Shown: positions 10,838 to 23,020, counted from the first letter of the stretch. The stretch is DNA of 64,000 nt from Coccinella septempunctata (GCF_907165205.1 NC_058198.1:17151001-17215000); one strand, 5' to 3'. Program-made: numbers and translations. The notes: generated from the sequence alone by a model not told the origin.

Positions 10838-11014
10838 AATTCCGACTTTGAACTCGGAATTTAACAAAATTCCGACTTTGAACTCGGAATTTAACAAAAT
10901 TTCGACTTTAAAGTCGGAATTTAACTAAATTCCGACTTTGAACTCGGAATTTAACAGAATTCCGACTTTGAACTCGGAATTTAACTAAATTCCGACTTCA
11001 AAGTCGGAATTTAA
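10838..11014. repeat. Palindromic 30-bp minisatellite, six copies
   Basis: Six copies in exact 30-bp register start at 10841, 10871, 10901, 10931, 10961 and 10991. Each contains an inverted repeat of the form ATTCCGACTT-nn-AAGTCGGAAT separated by TTAACNAA-type spacers. Copies 3 and 6 have (near-)perfect arms. The other four have the same C.C mismatch (AACTCGG instead of AAGTCGG). It ends 50 bp before array sequence resumes. Confidence 0.9.
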
Positions 11015-12158
11015 GGAAAAATATTTTTAAAATATTATGTGGCCCTTCTACGCCTCAAATTTTGGAGATAGTGAGGCCTTACAAATGTTTTAGTGTGACT
11101 TTCGGACTAATATCAAGTTATTTCCGTATAATTCCCCATTTTGAAAAACGATAGCAGAATATTCCGTATCCAGGAAAACCTTGTCAATTTTGGGCATAGT
11201 AAGGATAGGATGGATCATAATTCGACTAAAATAGAGGTTTTCATTTAAACAAATTTTTTTCGATGAAAGTACGAAACGAAAGAATTTTTTGGTGGATATG
11301 CTGTCAAAAATACATTATGACTTCGACAACAATTCCCGAATGTTGCACCATTCTATCGTTAAAGCATACTGAAAGCTGGAAATCTTGGAAAATTCAATGT
11401 CATGTCACCAGAGTCACATGTTACTCGATGGGGAATCCATGCCGTTTTTTAAGAAACCAAGTTTTTAGCTCTCATAATATGAGAATATTTCATTTTAATT
11501 ATTTATTTATTTATTTATTTATTCATTATTATATACTCAAAATTTTTCGGTTTCTCGGTTAAGACATTGAAAATGAAATTCATGAAGTAGATAGTAGTGC
11601 TCCGTATAATTAGGGTGAAAATAAAAAATAACGATTCTGTACTTATATATAGGAACCTACATGGATTTCTGCATATACATCAGAGTCGTTAAATTTATTC
11701 AGGGACATTCTTTCTGTAGTTTTTATTTCCTCAGGAAAAACGTGTATACCATCTACAACGTGAATGTAAATGATGAAAAAGAATTCTCTAGAAATTATTA
11801 ATTTTGAAATATTGTTTGGAGCAGCGAGATTTGAAACAAACTTAAGAATTGAAATACTAATGCGCTTCAATACTTGCTTATCCAGATAGTTATTATCTGT
11901 ATCGATAACTTATACTTTTCAATTGTTGATATTTTATCATTTCATAATATCAGAAACGTTTGAAAAAATGAACAGTAATATATAATAGTATATTCTTTCT
12001 GTAAGAAAAATACTCTGGACAATTATCATTTAAATTCGCATATGTTTCATAAACTCATAATTATATAAAACACTCTATAATTTCAGGTATTTTTAGTGTT
12101 AGGCTCAAGTATCACAAAATAACAAAATATTTTATATGTTCTTTTTAGGTATCATAAA

Positions 12159-12986
12159 TGTAGGCTTTTTTATCTGGTCTAGGGTATGATTCTCTTTCAG
12201 ACAAAAATAAACCTATATTTCCCCTCTTCTTAATGGTGTTGTTAATAAAACTCGAACTCTATTTACAAGTTTATTAACAAATGTACACGTTGGATTCACT
12301 CTACACAATATATTAAATATATTGTGACCGATTGCTGACTATTACTCTAAACTTTCTTTACTTCTAAATAAAACTCTTATCGTCTAATCGCCTAAACATC
12401 TAAATATTGAATCGTCTATTCGTCTTTCGTCTATATTCAGAACTGAACCCGACACTTAGCGAATCAATCTGAATCTGAATCTCTGAATCTAACTCTCTGA
12501 ATGTACCTCTGAATGAATGTTTTTCCGGAAAGAACAATGATTTTAAAGCTTCAAGGCCCACCCACATTTCTGATGGGAAAACTTAGGGGATGTCTCTTTT
12601 ACTTTTGGACCAATTGGACTCCAGCAGTACCAAGTCTTGGGATGGTACTTACCCAGTCTTCAAATTGTCCCATCAATCAGCAAACGTCATCTGGCGTATC
12701 TCAATGTTAAAAGAAGCTTTGTTCACGCCAGCGTCAATGACTTAATGTTACACATGCTGTTGCCATAAAGTTTAGACCTTTCTCTTAACATCTGTAGGGG
12801 TTGGCGATAAATCTAGTTATCTATTGTTTCTATAGGAAACAGATTTCTATAGAAATCTGTTTTGTTTCAAGGCGCAAAGCTGTGACCTATTTTCTTCAAC
12901 GAAAGACTTCGGAAAGTTCGAATTTCTAAAGTCTTCCATGCACGACGACATTTATTTACAATATTTACACAATTGTGGATCCTACA
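12159..12986 (-). repeat. 3' LTR of Gypsy copy 1
   Basis: Starts tgtaggctttttt on the plus strand and ends ggatcctaca; the arms tgtagg/cctaca are inverted. Identical in length to the partner LTR. The internal side reads, on the element strand, ggatggccgagt before the LTR, which is not a clean polypurine tract. Confidence 0.95.
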
Positions 12987-13002
12987 ACTCGGCCATCCTG
13001 AA

Positions 13003-14327
13003 CTACGAGTCCGCCTCGGACTCGGTATCAGCGAAATTGACCCATGGTTTCATGAATTCCGCACAGGTAGTCGTATGCTTAGGGCCCTCGTGAGCACCTA
13101 TCTTCACGACTTCGTACCTTTCCTTGCCCTTAGCCTTCACCACTTCGTAAGGGCCTAAGAACTTGCTACTGAACTTTAGACTAGATCCGAACTGAGTTCT
13201 TTTGATCGCTACAAGTTCTCCTTCTTTATAATTGGCCGCACTTTTCCGTCGCAAATTGTAACTTCTCTTATTTTCCTCCTGCACTTTTATAAGCTGTTTT
13301 TTTCCGTTCTTCCTCAGTTCTTCCCTTTCATCATCGAACAGTTTCCTGACTTCCTGCTCGATGATTTCGTTGACCACAATGTCTTCTTTTTTTCTCATTT
13401 TCACACCTATCAGCATTTCGAAAGGAGTTGTATCTACGCTCCTCTGGTATGTCGAATTAAGCGCCCTCTGAACTCTATCTGTATGTTTGTACCATTTTGT
13501 TGGTTCATCCATACTGAGCTTGGCGAATACCGGAATAATAGATCGGTTAATTCTTTCCACTTGACCATTTCCTCTCGGTACACCTGTTGTAATCAGGACA
13601 TAACTAATTCCCTCTACTTCGATATATCCCAAAAACTGAACTTTCTTCTTCAACAGTTGGCATTTTTTCCTCTTGATTTCTAACCCGAACTTTTTTCTAC
13701 TTCCAGTACCCTTTTCAGTTTTTCCAAACCCTTCTTTTCATCTTTACTAGGTATGATCAAGTCGTCCATATAATAGATCAATACGTCGTCAGCGAAAGGG
13801 CATTTCAAAAACTCGTATTGCCCAGTGGGCGTTATGAAAGATGTGTACTTTACACTACTCTCCTCGACCTCGACATGAAAAAACCCGTTTTTCAGATCTA
13901 TAGTAGTGAAAAACATTGCTCCATCTAGGCGATCCATGACATCCTCGATCAGTGGTAACGGAAACCTGTCTTTGATAATATTCTTGTTGAGCTTTCTATA
14001 ATCACAATATAACCTTTTAGTGCCATCCTTTTTACTGACAAGTACAATTGGACTGGCGAAATCTGAGCAGCTCTCCCTGATCACGCCCTCTTGTAACCAT
14101 TCATCTATCTGCTTGTCTACCTCTTCTTGTTCCGGTACAGAAAGTCTCCTTGCTCTTTGATAAATAGGCTCCTCAGTTTTGAGAATTATTTTCATTTTTA
14201 TATCCGTAATTTCCGTTTTCTCTGGCGCATAGTTCTTCATCAAGTCGTGGGCTTCCTTTTTCACCTCGACGTTTTCGATGTGGCCAACATCGATTTCGTC
14301 CTCCTCGTCATCCACAACGATGTTCAT
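13003..14327 (-). pseudogene. Rearranged pol remnant of Gypsy copy 1 (RT piece plus integrase C-terminus)
   Basis: Frame 13680-14327 holds the start of reverse transcriptase (SPIVLVSKKDGT, CDYRKLNKN, TTIDLKNGFFHV) and then CPFADDVLIYYMDDL. The usual stretch between the FG of motif B and the YMDD of motif C is missing, about 25-30 residues by comparison with the family. A frameshift near 13690 ends it. Frame 13003-13653 joins the RT thumb (VQFLGYIEVEG) directly to the integrase end (GVPRGNGQVERINRS...GPYEVV). RNase H and the first two catalytic Asp residues of integrase are thus gone. The same deletions are in copy 2. Confidence 0.85.
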
Positions 14328-15913
14328 TAGCCATCGACTCGTATCGTCTTCAGATACTTTCGGATCGACTGGTCATCCCCAATGTGAATCGTCGCTTGCT
14401 TCAGTATGTTACTCCCCAATATCGCCTGGAATCCAGAAGAATCCCTCGACATCACATGGAATATGAGTGAGTAACTATGACCGCATATCTTCACATCTAA
14501 CTGAAGCGACCCCATTGTGCTCATTTTATGATGACCCAAGCCTCTTATTGCGAGGACATCGTCTGACAAAGGCAACTCCTTAAATTGTTTTTTATAGACG
14601 TCTTCTCGTATGATACTGATGTCGCTTCCTGTATCGAAAAGAACCTCGACAACGAAAGATCCTATGCTCAATTCCACAGAATTTTTTGGAACACATTCCA
14701 TCATGGCTACGTTGTTGGAAGGTGTCTTCTGTGCTTCTTTTCGCGTGCAATTCGTTGCAATATGCCCGAACCCCTGGCATTTATAGCACTTCGTGCCCTT
14801 GGCCTTATCCGGACATTCCCTCGACATGTGTCCTTGTTTTCCACAGTTGAAACAGTTTTGACTGTACTTATTGAGGTTGTTAGTTTTAGCCTCGTTTCGT
14901 CCAGAACGACTACGATTCACTTCCGTTCCCTGTTTTCCCTCGGTACTACGTCTCTCACTTGGATTGACCTCTCTCCTTTGTACCGGGAGATTCCTCTTTT
15001 TGGCGATTTCTTCGTATATTCGGGCCTTCTCCTTGAAATCTCGGAAGTTCCTTGCTCCATACAGAACGACTTTATTTCCAGAATCATCAAGGATTCCGTC
15101 AATGATATATTGAATGACCGCGTCATCTTCGATATTAGCCCTACTGGCAATTTCTCGCATCGTGAGAATGTACTCCTGCACATTCTCATTGGATTTTTTA
15201 ATCCTCTTGGCCAATAACTTGTGAATCTGAGCCGTACTGACACGGATCCCAAATTCTTCGATCAACTCTTTTTTCAAAGAAGACCACGTCTTAACGCCCG
15301 ACTGGGATTGCACAAACAACTTCGCCAATCTCGTAAGTGATCTTTTTGCGAACAGCAACATCTGAAGATCCGTCCAGTTCGTCAAGCTTGAGATTTCTTC
15401 GAAATCGTTAATCCACCTAGAAACCGGATAGTCGTCATTTCCGCTGAATGGACGTATAGAGTCTTCAACATCTCTAAACGTAAGCGAAAAGCAACTTCTA
15501 CCTTCTCGATTTTCGCCCCCATTACGCTCAATTCGGCTTTGAGTGGAAACCAAGGAGCTCCGCTCATCTTCCGATTCCCTATCCTCCTCATCGTTTGTGA
15601 TTTCAGTGGGAGAAGCTAGAAAATCACATATTCTCTTGGCTACTTCTTCGGTCGACCCATCGTACGATAAATTCAATATTCCACAAATACCTGTCAAATC
15701 TGCCGCAGTCAACTCCTTTGAGACCAGCTCTAAATGCTCTTTATGTTCTTGAGATTCTATTCCCCAAGAAAACCCAGCAAAATTACGTAGAGCTCGACGT
15801 CTCTTGTAATTCTCCCCTTCAGAGCCGAAACAAATGATATGAAGAGCCCTTATGGCTGGAATCTTCGCGCTCGTGATTCCGCGCTCAATATCGACTATTT
15901 CGCCAAAATACAT
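14327..15913 (-). CDS. Gag-protease polyprotein of Gypsy copy 1
   Basis: A 528-residue frame starting at ATG 15913. The middle region contains the capsid-like stretch, then two CCHC zinc knuckles (CFNCGKQGHMSREC and CYKCQGFGHIATNC, about residues 353-390) that bind genomic RNA, then an aspartic protease with FDTGSDISII (about residue 424). The frame ends early (KYLKTIRVDG) because of a small indel relative to copy 2, in which the frame runs on into pol. Gag probably still assembles; the protease Asp-Thr-Gly is intact. Confidence 0.85.
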   Translation of the reverse strand: MYFGEIVDIERGITSAKIPAIRALHIICFGSEGENYKRRRALRNFAGFSWGIESQEHKEHLELVSKELTAADLTGICGILNLSYDGSTEEVAKRICDFLASPTEITNDEEDRESEDERSSLVSTQSRIERNGGENREGRSCFSLTFRDVEDSIRPFSGNDDYPVSRWINDFEEISSLTNWTDLQMLLFAKRSLTRLAKLFVQSQSGVKTWSSLKKELIEEFGIRVSTAQIHKLLAKRIKKSNENVQEYILTMREIASRANIEDDAVIQYIIDGILDDSGNKVVLYGARNFRDFKEKARIYEEIAKKRNLPVQRREVNPSERRSTEGKQGTEVNRSRSGRNEAKTNNLNKYSQNCFNCGKQGHMSRECPDKAKGTKCYKCQGFGHIATNCTRKEAQKTPSNNVAMMECVPKNSVELSIGSFVVEVLFDTGSDISIIREDVYKKQFKELPLSDDVLAIRGLGHHKMSTMGSLQLDVKICGHSYSLIFHVMSRDSSGFQAILGSNILKQATIHIGDDQSIRKYLKTIRVDG

Positions 15914-16742
15914 ATCGCTTTTTGAAAAAGAGTACTCGAAACGAAAAAGAAAATGAAACGAACCGAAATTCTCTACCTAATGGTCACGCGAAAACGTTAA
16001 TCAGCAATCGTTCACACAATACACAAAAACAACAAAAACACAATTCAAATGAAAATATCTATAAAAAAAAATATCGGAATCACAATCTTACAGATTCCGT
16101 TCGTCTCACCCTTATCTAGGTCAATAATGAATGATTATCTAATTCAAAAATCCCTTTATCTTGAAATACTACACAATGGTAATTAAAAAAAAATGAACAA
16201 AATAAAACTTCAAAACAAAAATACGTCTCCTCTTTCTAGTGCGTAACGTCTAATACTGGATCAAATGTCTAATTTAAAAAATAAATGAATTTGAATACAC
16301 AAAAGTTATTCGCAAAATCTCAATCAAAATATTCGAACAATTCGAAGAAATCCTTATGTCTCCTGGAAGCCAATTCGTCTTTCAACAAAGAAGTCTCAAT
16401 TCGAAAAAATAAGTGCTGCAACTTTCGTCTAGTTATTGGAGTTAACACACAACAAAGCAATTCGTTTTCCGTTCGTCGACTATAAGGAAAGATCCTACCT
16501 TGTTTCCGTATGTGATCCAAAAGTTTTGCACGTCACTAGATTTTCACAAATTGGCCTTTAAACACATCACACACTTCACAATTGCGATGGTTGCTCCTCG
16601 TCGTCTGCTTCGCTGCTTACGGTTGGACGTCGAAAGAAATTCTCCAGTCGTTGATGCACTTCGTCTAAGTAGCTTCAATTCTTTCTTCAAATGCTGGTTG
16701 ATGTATGAACTTTTTATTCCCGTTGATGAAATTCACTTTGAT
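15914..16742 (-). other. Gypsy copy 1 leader (5' untranslated region)
   Basis: About 830 bp between the primer site and the gag ATG. No frame with recognisable content; it is the usual place for packaging signals. The same stretch is present in copy 2 at 46418-47246. Confidence 0.7.
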
Positions 16743-16760
16743 ATCCCGGACGAGCCCCCA
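16743..16760 (-). promoter_or_regulatory. Primer binding site, proline tRNA
   Basis: On the element strand it reads TGGGGGCTCGTCCGGGAT, complementary to the 3' end of tRNA-Pro and the same 18 nt used by murine leukaemia-type retroviruses. It starts 3 nt inside the 5' LTR (16764-17591), a normal distance. Confidence 0.9.
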
Positions 16761-16763
16761 AAA

Positions 16764-17591
16764 TGTAGGCTTTTTTATCTGGTCTAGGGTATGATTCTCT
16801 TTCAGACAAAAATAAATCTATATTTCCCCTCTTCTTAATGGTGTTGTTAATAAAACTCGAACTCTATTTACAAGTTTATTAACAAATGTACACGTTGGAT
16901 TCACTCTACACAATATATTAAATATATTGTGACCGATTGCTGACTATTACTCTAAACTTTCTTTACTTCTAAATAAAACTCTTATCGTCTAATCGCCTAA
17001 ACATCTAAATATTGAATCGTCTATTCGTCTTTCGTCTATATTCAGAACTGAACCCGACACTTAGCGAATCAATCTGAATCTGAATCTCTGAATCTAACTC
17101 TCTGAATGTACCTCTGAATGAATGTTTTTCCGGAAAGAACAATGATTTTAAAGCTTCAAGGCCCACCCACATTTCTGATGGGAAAACTTAGGGGATGTCT
17201 CTTTTACTTTTGGACCAATTGGACTCCAGCAGTACCAAGTCTTGGGATGGTACTTACCCCGTCTTCAAATTGTCCCATCAATCAGCAAACGTCATCTGGC
17301 GTATCTCAATGTTAAAAGAAGCTTTGTTCACGCCAGCGTCAATGACTTAATGTTACACATGCTGTTGCCATAAAGTTTAGACCTTTCTCTTAACATCTGT
17401 AGGGGTTGGCGATAAATCTAGTTATCTATTGTTTCTATAGGAAACAGATTTCTATAGAAATCTGTTTTGTTTCAAGGCGCAAAGCTGTGACCTATTTTCT
17501 TCAACGAAAGACTTCGGAAAGTTCGAATTTCTGAAGTCTTCCATGCACGACAACATTTATTTACAATATTTACACAATTGTGGATCCTACA
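16764..17591 (-). repeat. 5' LTR of Gypsy copy 1
   Basis: 828 bp, the pair of 12159-12986, with about four single-base differences by eye (for example aaacct versus aaatct near the start and acccag versus accccg). Followed by the target duplicate taaa. Confidence 0.95.
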
Positions 17592-17914
17592 TAAATAATG
17601 GATTGAACACAATAGGTAAAATATCGCAGGAATTTGGACAGGTTGAAAAACAATCTCTTATGAATTCGCCAACGTTTCGGAACTATTTTGTTCCTTTCTC
17701 AAGGCTCATCATACAACTAATAAAAGTAACACTTCAAAATTGGTCATAGGAAGTTAAGGATAAATCAACAAACAGTCCGACTTGTGACAGTTAAATTGAA
17801 CGAATGTAATACGTTGAATCCATAGAAATTTTAATTCACAGCAATCTAATATCGAATCAGACGACGGAACGGGCAATTGGGTGGTGGGGTGCTAGGGAGG
17901 GATGGTAGAGGGGC

Positions 17915-17950
17915 TATATAACAGCGGAGTAGATGTACAAAGTATTCAGT
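17915..17950 (+). promoter_or_regulatory. Core promoter of unit 3 gene
   Basis: TATA tatataa at 17915-17921 and initiator ttcagt with start A at 17948. The Gypsy 5' LTR lies only about 320 bp upstream and points the other way. Confidence 0.6.
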
Positions 17951-18063
17951 TGTGAATGTGCTTCGTGCTGCAAATATTGTGTTGTGGTTTACATTTTTTA
18001 ACTTTGATACTATCGAATTTTATCGTTTCATACTTAAATATTTTTTTCATTGTGGAAGACGAG

Positions 18064-18465
18064 ATGGACAGAAAGAAGATTTTGAGAATGGGATTGGAAA
18101 AATTGAAGTCTAAACAAATTGACTTGAGGAGAACAGTTCAAATCAGGAATTTTCTGAAGTCACATGTAGGAGAACGAAAAAGAGGAAAAGTTCCGCAGAA
18201 AAAATCCGACACTCACGCTGCAAGAAGAGAAGGTAATCAAGATGAACATAGCCAAAAAGTCGTGAAGAAAATAAATTTCGATGTTGGAGAAAAAAAGCAG
18301 TATGTGTCGAACGGAAATCTGAGAAAACGCTTGACGAAATCTTTCATTCTGAAGGAGATTCTGAATATGACATCTATTAGAAGAAAAGAAGATCCTAATA
18401 TCAAACTTTTCAATGTGAATGACTACATTGAGATTTTTAGGAAGAAGGAGAAACATATAAAATGA
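18064..18465 (+). CDS. Unknown basic 133-aa protein, copy 3
   Basis: Full length, no indel. Replacements against consensus are S72F (shared with copies 4 and 5), R92K and P131H. The protein is described at copy 1. Its 3' hairpin block is shortened to one period. Confidence 0.5.
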   Translation: MDRKKILRMGLEKLKSKQIDLRRTVQIRNFLKSHVGERKRGKVPQKKSDTHAARREGNQDEHSQKVVKKINFDVGEKKQYVSNGNLRKRLTKSFILKEILNMTSIRRKEDPNIKLFNVNDYIEIFRKKEKHIK

Positions 18466-20169
18466 AAACTTTTGTAGGATTTGTAAGGGGATCATAAAAG
18501 TTAACAGTCAGTACTGTTTCAAGTACTATGCAAAAACAATCCACTGAACGCTTCTTGACCTGCAATCAAGCAATAGGTTATGCATGAATTCAGAGTGCAA
18601 GTCTGATATAATGAATCATTTATGATATAGAGTGTATTCTAAATGAAACATAAGGTTTGAAAAAAAATTAAAAATTGTAAGGTGTACTCAAAAGACAACG
18701 TTAGGTCCCGTTCCAAGTATAGTATAAAAAAAATTAAAACTTCAAAATATGACCAGATATACTAATTATCAGCAAAAATTAAGTAGGAGGATATCAAATA
18801 AGTGAGCCTTCGAATCAGGGCGATAAATAAACGAAATCAACTCAGATATATGAAAACCAACAACTGTTGATTTGTTTGTCCACTTTTATATCAATGTGTA
18901 TTATGTTCCTGAATTAATTTCGTTTGTTTTGAGTTATTTCATCCTCTCATTTATTGAGACATTGGTTCACTATAACCAGGATAATTTCCAATCCTGCTTT
19001 TTTTTGTCATTCAAGAACATTGTTCTAGGGATTCATCTACTATTTATATCCTACAGATAATTGGAAAAATTTGCTCTTTTCAGTTTCACTAGTTATAATG
19101 GCGTCATAGATCTAACGCTACGCTACGCACCGTAATTTTTTATATTGTTTTCTCATTATTCCATATGCCAGCTCCAGTTCTCTCGCGAATATTATTATTC
19201 CAGTTTCAACCTCAAGAAAAAGGCTACTGCAACCAAAATTTTTCGTTATTTTCTCTAATAAATTTCAGCAATCCATTTTAAGAAATTCATGACGGAAGAA
19301 AGTAACTTTTTTATTCGGTTTTTCGAAGTTTTCCATGAGCTATATGGATGTGTAGAGGATGTTTCATTGAAATGAATTAATTTCAAAAGAAATTACCTGA
19401 GCCTGAAACAAAGAACAGTTTACATTGACGAATATAATAGACAGATAGAATAGAAATCAACGTTCATACTTAATTATCGAAATCTCATTTCTCTTGACAA
19501 ATACAAAGGGGATTTATCTGTAAAAAAAACCAGAACAATATCATGGAAACCAAAAATGTGCCATAACTGATCTACGAGACTACTATTTTTTGATAAGCAA
19601 AAAAAAACCCTATTCAAAACCATTGACGTATTGAAGTATACAGTAAAATATTTGTTACTTTGACTAGGTGACAGGTACAGAATAACACAGGTACAGTATA
19701 ACCAATACAATAAACCATCCCTCAACGTTTCCGCCCGCAACGGACCGATTTGGTCATAATTACTACCTGCGAAAACAAGGAATTGTATAGCAGGAACTTT
19801 GAAGTATTTTGAAATAAGATATTTGATTGTTGATGCATTTTTCGGAAATATTGCAATTAATTATCGATTTATGTTCGAACCCCAGCATCTCAAAATAGAA
19901 CTTTTTTCTATAAAACGGCCTTTTAAAAATCATTTTGAATATTTTCGATAGCCGGATCAGCATAGAAATCATAAAATATATAATCTAAACAGCAAATGAA
20001 GTTGGACGGCCAAAAACTTGCATAAGTATGACTATGTCTAATTTCGACATTATTTTGGCGATATTTTATTTTCACTTTACTGAATGTCACTTGCAATGGT
20101 TATTTTTTTTTTAATATCTTCTTTTCGTACTGGGCGTGAATATAATTTCCGATTTTAGTCTTAAATTTT

Positions 20170-23020
20170 GGAGATAGTGAGGCCTTACAAATGTTTTAGT
20201 GTGACTTTCGGACTAATATCAAGTTATTTCCGTATAATTCCCCATTTTGAAAAACGATAGCAGAATATTCCGTATCCAGGAATACCTTGTCAATTTTGGG
20301 CATAGTAAGGATAGGATGGATCATAATTCGACTATAATAGAGGTTTTCATTTAAACAAATTTTTTTCGATGAAAGTACGAAACGAAAGAATTTTTTGGTG
20401 GATATGCTGTTAAAAATACATTATGACTTCGACAACAATTCCTGAATGTTGCACCATTCCATCGTTAAAGCATACTGAAAGCTGGAAATCTTGGAAAATT
20501 CAATGTCATGTCACCAGAGTCACATGTTACTCGATGGGGAATCCATCAGTTATCATCAGTATTCAGTTGTGAATGTGCTTCGTGCTGCAAATATTGTCTT
20601 GTGGTTTACATTTTTTAACTTTGATACTATCGAATTTTATCGTTTCATACTCAAATATTTTTTTCATTGTGGAAGACGAGATGGACAGAAAGAAGATCTT
20701 GAGAATGGGATTGGAAAAATTGAAGTCTAAACAAATTGACTTGAGGAGAACAGTTCAAATCAGGAATTTTCTGAAGTCACATGTAGGAGAACGAAAAAGA
20801 GGAAAAGTTCCTCAGAAAAAATCCGACACTCACGCTGCAAGAAGAGAAGGTAATCAAGATGAACATAGCCAAAAAGACGTGAAGAAAATAAATTTCGATG
20901 TTGGAGAAAAAAAGCAGTATGTGTCGAACGGAAATCTGAGAAAACGCTTGACGAGGTCTTTCATTCTGAAGGAGATTCTGAATACGACATCTATTAGAAG
21001 AAAAGAAGATCCTAATATCAAACTTTTCAATGTGAATGACTACATTGAGATTTTTAGGAAGAAGGAGAAACCTATAAAATGAAAACTTTTGTAGGATTTG
21101 TAACTCCAGCCCGCGCTCTATATTCAAAATGAAATATTAACTTCGAAAAAAATTGAAAATTGATAGATGTAGGGAAGAAAACAGTACTGTTTTAAGTACT
21201 ATGCGTAAAAGACTGAACGCTCCTTGACCTGCGATCAAGAAATAGAAAATTCATAATATTGGAGTGCAAGTCTGATATTTGAATTTACAGCATATTCTTA
21301 ATGAAACATTAATTTTGAAAACAAATAAAAAATGATAGGGGATTATAAAAGTTAACAGTTAGTACTGTTTCAAGTACTATGCAAAAACAATCCACTGAAC
21401 GCTTCTTGACCTGCAATCAAGCAATAGGTTATGTATGAATTCAGAGTGCAAGTCTGATATAATGAATCATTTATGATATAGAGTGTATTCTAAATGAAAC
21501 ATAAGGTTTGAAAAAAAATTAAAAATTGTAAGGTGTACTCAAAAGACAACGTTAGGTCCCGTTCCAAGTATAGTATAAAAAAAATTAAAACTTCAAAATA
21601 TGACCAGATATACTAATTATCAGCAAAAATTAAGTAGGAGGATATCAAATAAGTGAGCCTTCGAATAAGGGCGATAAATAAACGAAATCAACTCAGATAT
21701 ATGAAAACCAACAACTGTTGATTTGTTTGTCCACTTTTATATCAATGTGTATTATGTTCCTGAATTAATTTCGTTTGTTTTGAGTTATTTCATCCTCTCA
21801 TTTATTGAGACATTGGTTCACTATAACCAGGATAATTTCCAATCCTGCTTTTTTTTGTCATTCAAGAACATTGTTCTAGGGATTCATCTACTATTTATAT
21901 CCTACAGATAATTGGAAAAATTTGCTCTTTTCAGTTTCACTAGTTATAATGGCGTCATAGATCTAACGCTACGCTACGCACCGTAATTTTTTATATTGTT
22001 TTCTCATTATTCCATATGCCAGCTTCAGTTCTCTCGCGAATATTATTATTCCAGTTTCAACCTCAAGAAAAAGGCTACTGCAACCAAAATTTTTCGTTAT
22101 TTTCTCTAATAAATTTCAGCAATCCATTTTAAGAAATTCATGACGGAAGAAAGTAACTTTTTTATTCGGTTTTTCGAAGTTTTCCATGAGCTATATGGAT
22201 GTGTAGAGGATGTTTCATTGAAATGAATTAATTTCAAAAGAAATTACCTGAGCCTGAAACAAAGAACAGTTTACATTGACGAATATAATAGACAGATAGA
22301 ATAGAAATCAACGTTCATACTTAATTATCGAAATCTCATTTCTCTTGACAAATACAAAGGGGATTTATCTGTAAAAAAAACCAGAACAATATCATGGAAA
22401 CCAAAAATGTGCCATAACTGATCTACGGGACTACTATTTCTTGATAAGCAAAAAAAAACCCTATTCAAAACCATTGACGTATTGAAGTATACAGTAAAAT
22501 ATTTGTTACTTTGACTAGGTGACAGGTACAGAATAACACAGGTACAGTATAACCAATACAATAAACCATCCCTCAACGTTTCCGCCCGCAACGGACCGAT
22601 TTGGTCATAATTACTACCTGCGAAAACAAGGAATTGTATAGCAGGAACTTTGAAGTATTTTGAAATAAGATATTTGATTGTTGATGCATTTTTCGGAAAT
22701 ATTGCAATTAATTATCGATTTATGTTCGAACCCCAGCATCTCAAAATAGAACTTTTTTCTATAAAACGGCCTTTTGAAAATCATTTTGAATATTTTCGAT
22801 AGCCGGATCAGCATAGAAATCATAAAATATATAATCTAAACAGCAAATGAAGTTGGACGGCCAAAAACTTGCATAAGTATGACTATGTCTAATTTCGACA
22901 TTATTTTGGCGATATTTTATTTTCACTTTACTGAATGTCACTTGCAATGGTTATTTTTTTTTTAATATCTTCTTTTCGTACAGGGCGTGAATATAATTTC
23001 CGATTTTAGTCTTAAATTTT
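20170..23020 (+). repeat. Array unit 4 (promoter-less)
   Basis: A short unit (2.85 kb). The leader runs to gggaatccatcag at about 20549 and then jumps to tattcagttgtg just before the open frame, so about 1.05 kb including the microsatellite, G-rich stretch and TATA box is missing. Open frame, two-period hairpin block (about 21133-21575) and downstream segment are complete. Confidence 0.9.
20681..21082 (+). CDS. Unknown basic 133-aa protein, copy 4 (no promoter)
   Basis: Full length without indels; replacements V66D, S72F and M102T. Only the initiator motif tcagt is left upstream, with atcatcagtattcag in place of the TATA region, so this copy is probably silent unless read from outside. The protein is as described at copy 1. 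Confidence 0.4.
   Translation: MDRKKILRMGLEKLKSKQIDLRRTVQIRNFLKSHVGERKRGKVPQKKSDTHAARREGNQDEHSQKDVKKINFDVGEKKQYVSNGNLRKRLTRSFILKEILNTTSIRRKEDPNIKLFNVNDYIEIFRKKEKPIK

Larger units (their letters stand above)
12159..17591 (-). mobile_element. Gypsy-type LTR retrotransposon, copy 1 (both LTRs, internally deleted)
   Basis: Two 828-bp LTRs (12159-12986 and 16764-17591), each TG...CA, flank an interior on the minus strand with a proline-tRNA primer site, gag-protease and rearranged pol. The 4-bp target duplication is taaa (12155-12158 and 17592-17595); removing the element restores tcataaataatgg as in empty units. The LTRs differ at about four positions by eye, so insertion was recent. RNase H, most of integrase and part of reverse transcriptase are absent, so this copy cannot move by itself. 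Confidence 0.95.
11056..20169 (+). repeat. Array unit 3 (split by Gypsy element)
   Basis: The leader segment (11056-12158) is interrupted by the Gypsy element at a taaa target and resumes at 17592 (or at 17596 if one taaa is counted as the duplication). Promoter, open frame, hairpin block and downstream segment follow. The hairpin block lacks its first period: sequence jumps from gtaggatttgtaa to ggggatcataaaag at about 18486, leaving one hairpin pair. Confidence 0.9.

Noticed and set aside
10838..11014. Regular repeats as a CRISPR-like array
   Set aside because: No variable spacers; repeat and spacer form one 30-bp period in a eukaryotic genome.
11643..11870. 75-residue minus-strand frame in the leader (ending HVGSYI), repeated at 23608-23835 and 43800-44027
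   Set aside because: It starts with TTG rather than ATG, is stopped in unit 2 (tga from gatttcaaac) and shifted in unit 7; similarity only reflects unit identity.
12987..13002. Polypurine tract next to the Gypsy 3' LTR
   Set aside because: The element strand reads ggatggccgagt here, not a clean purine run, so I do not annotate one.
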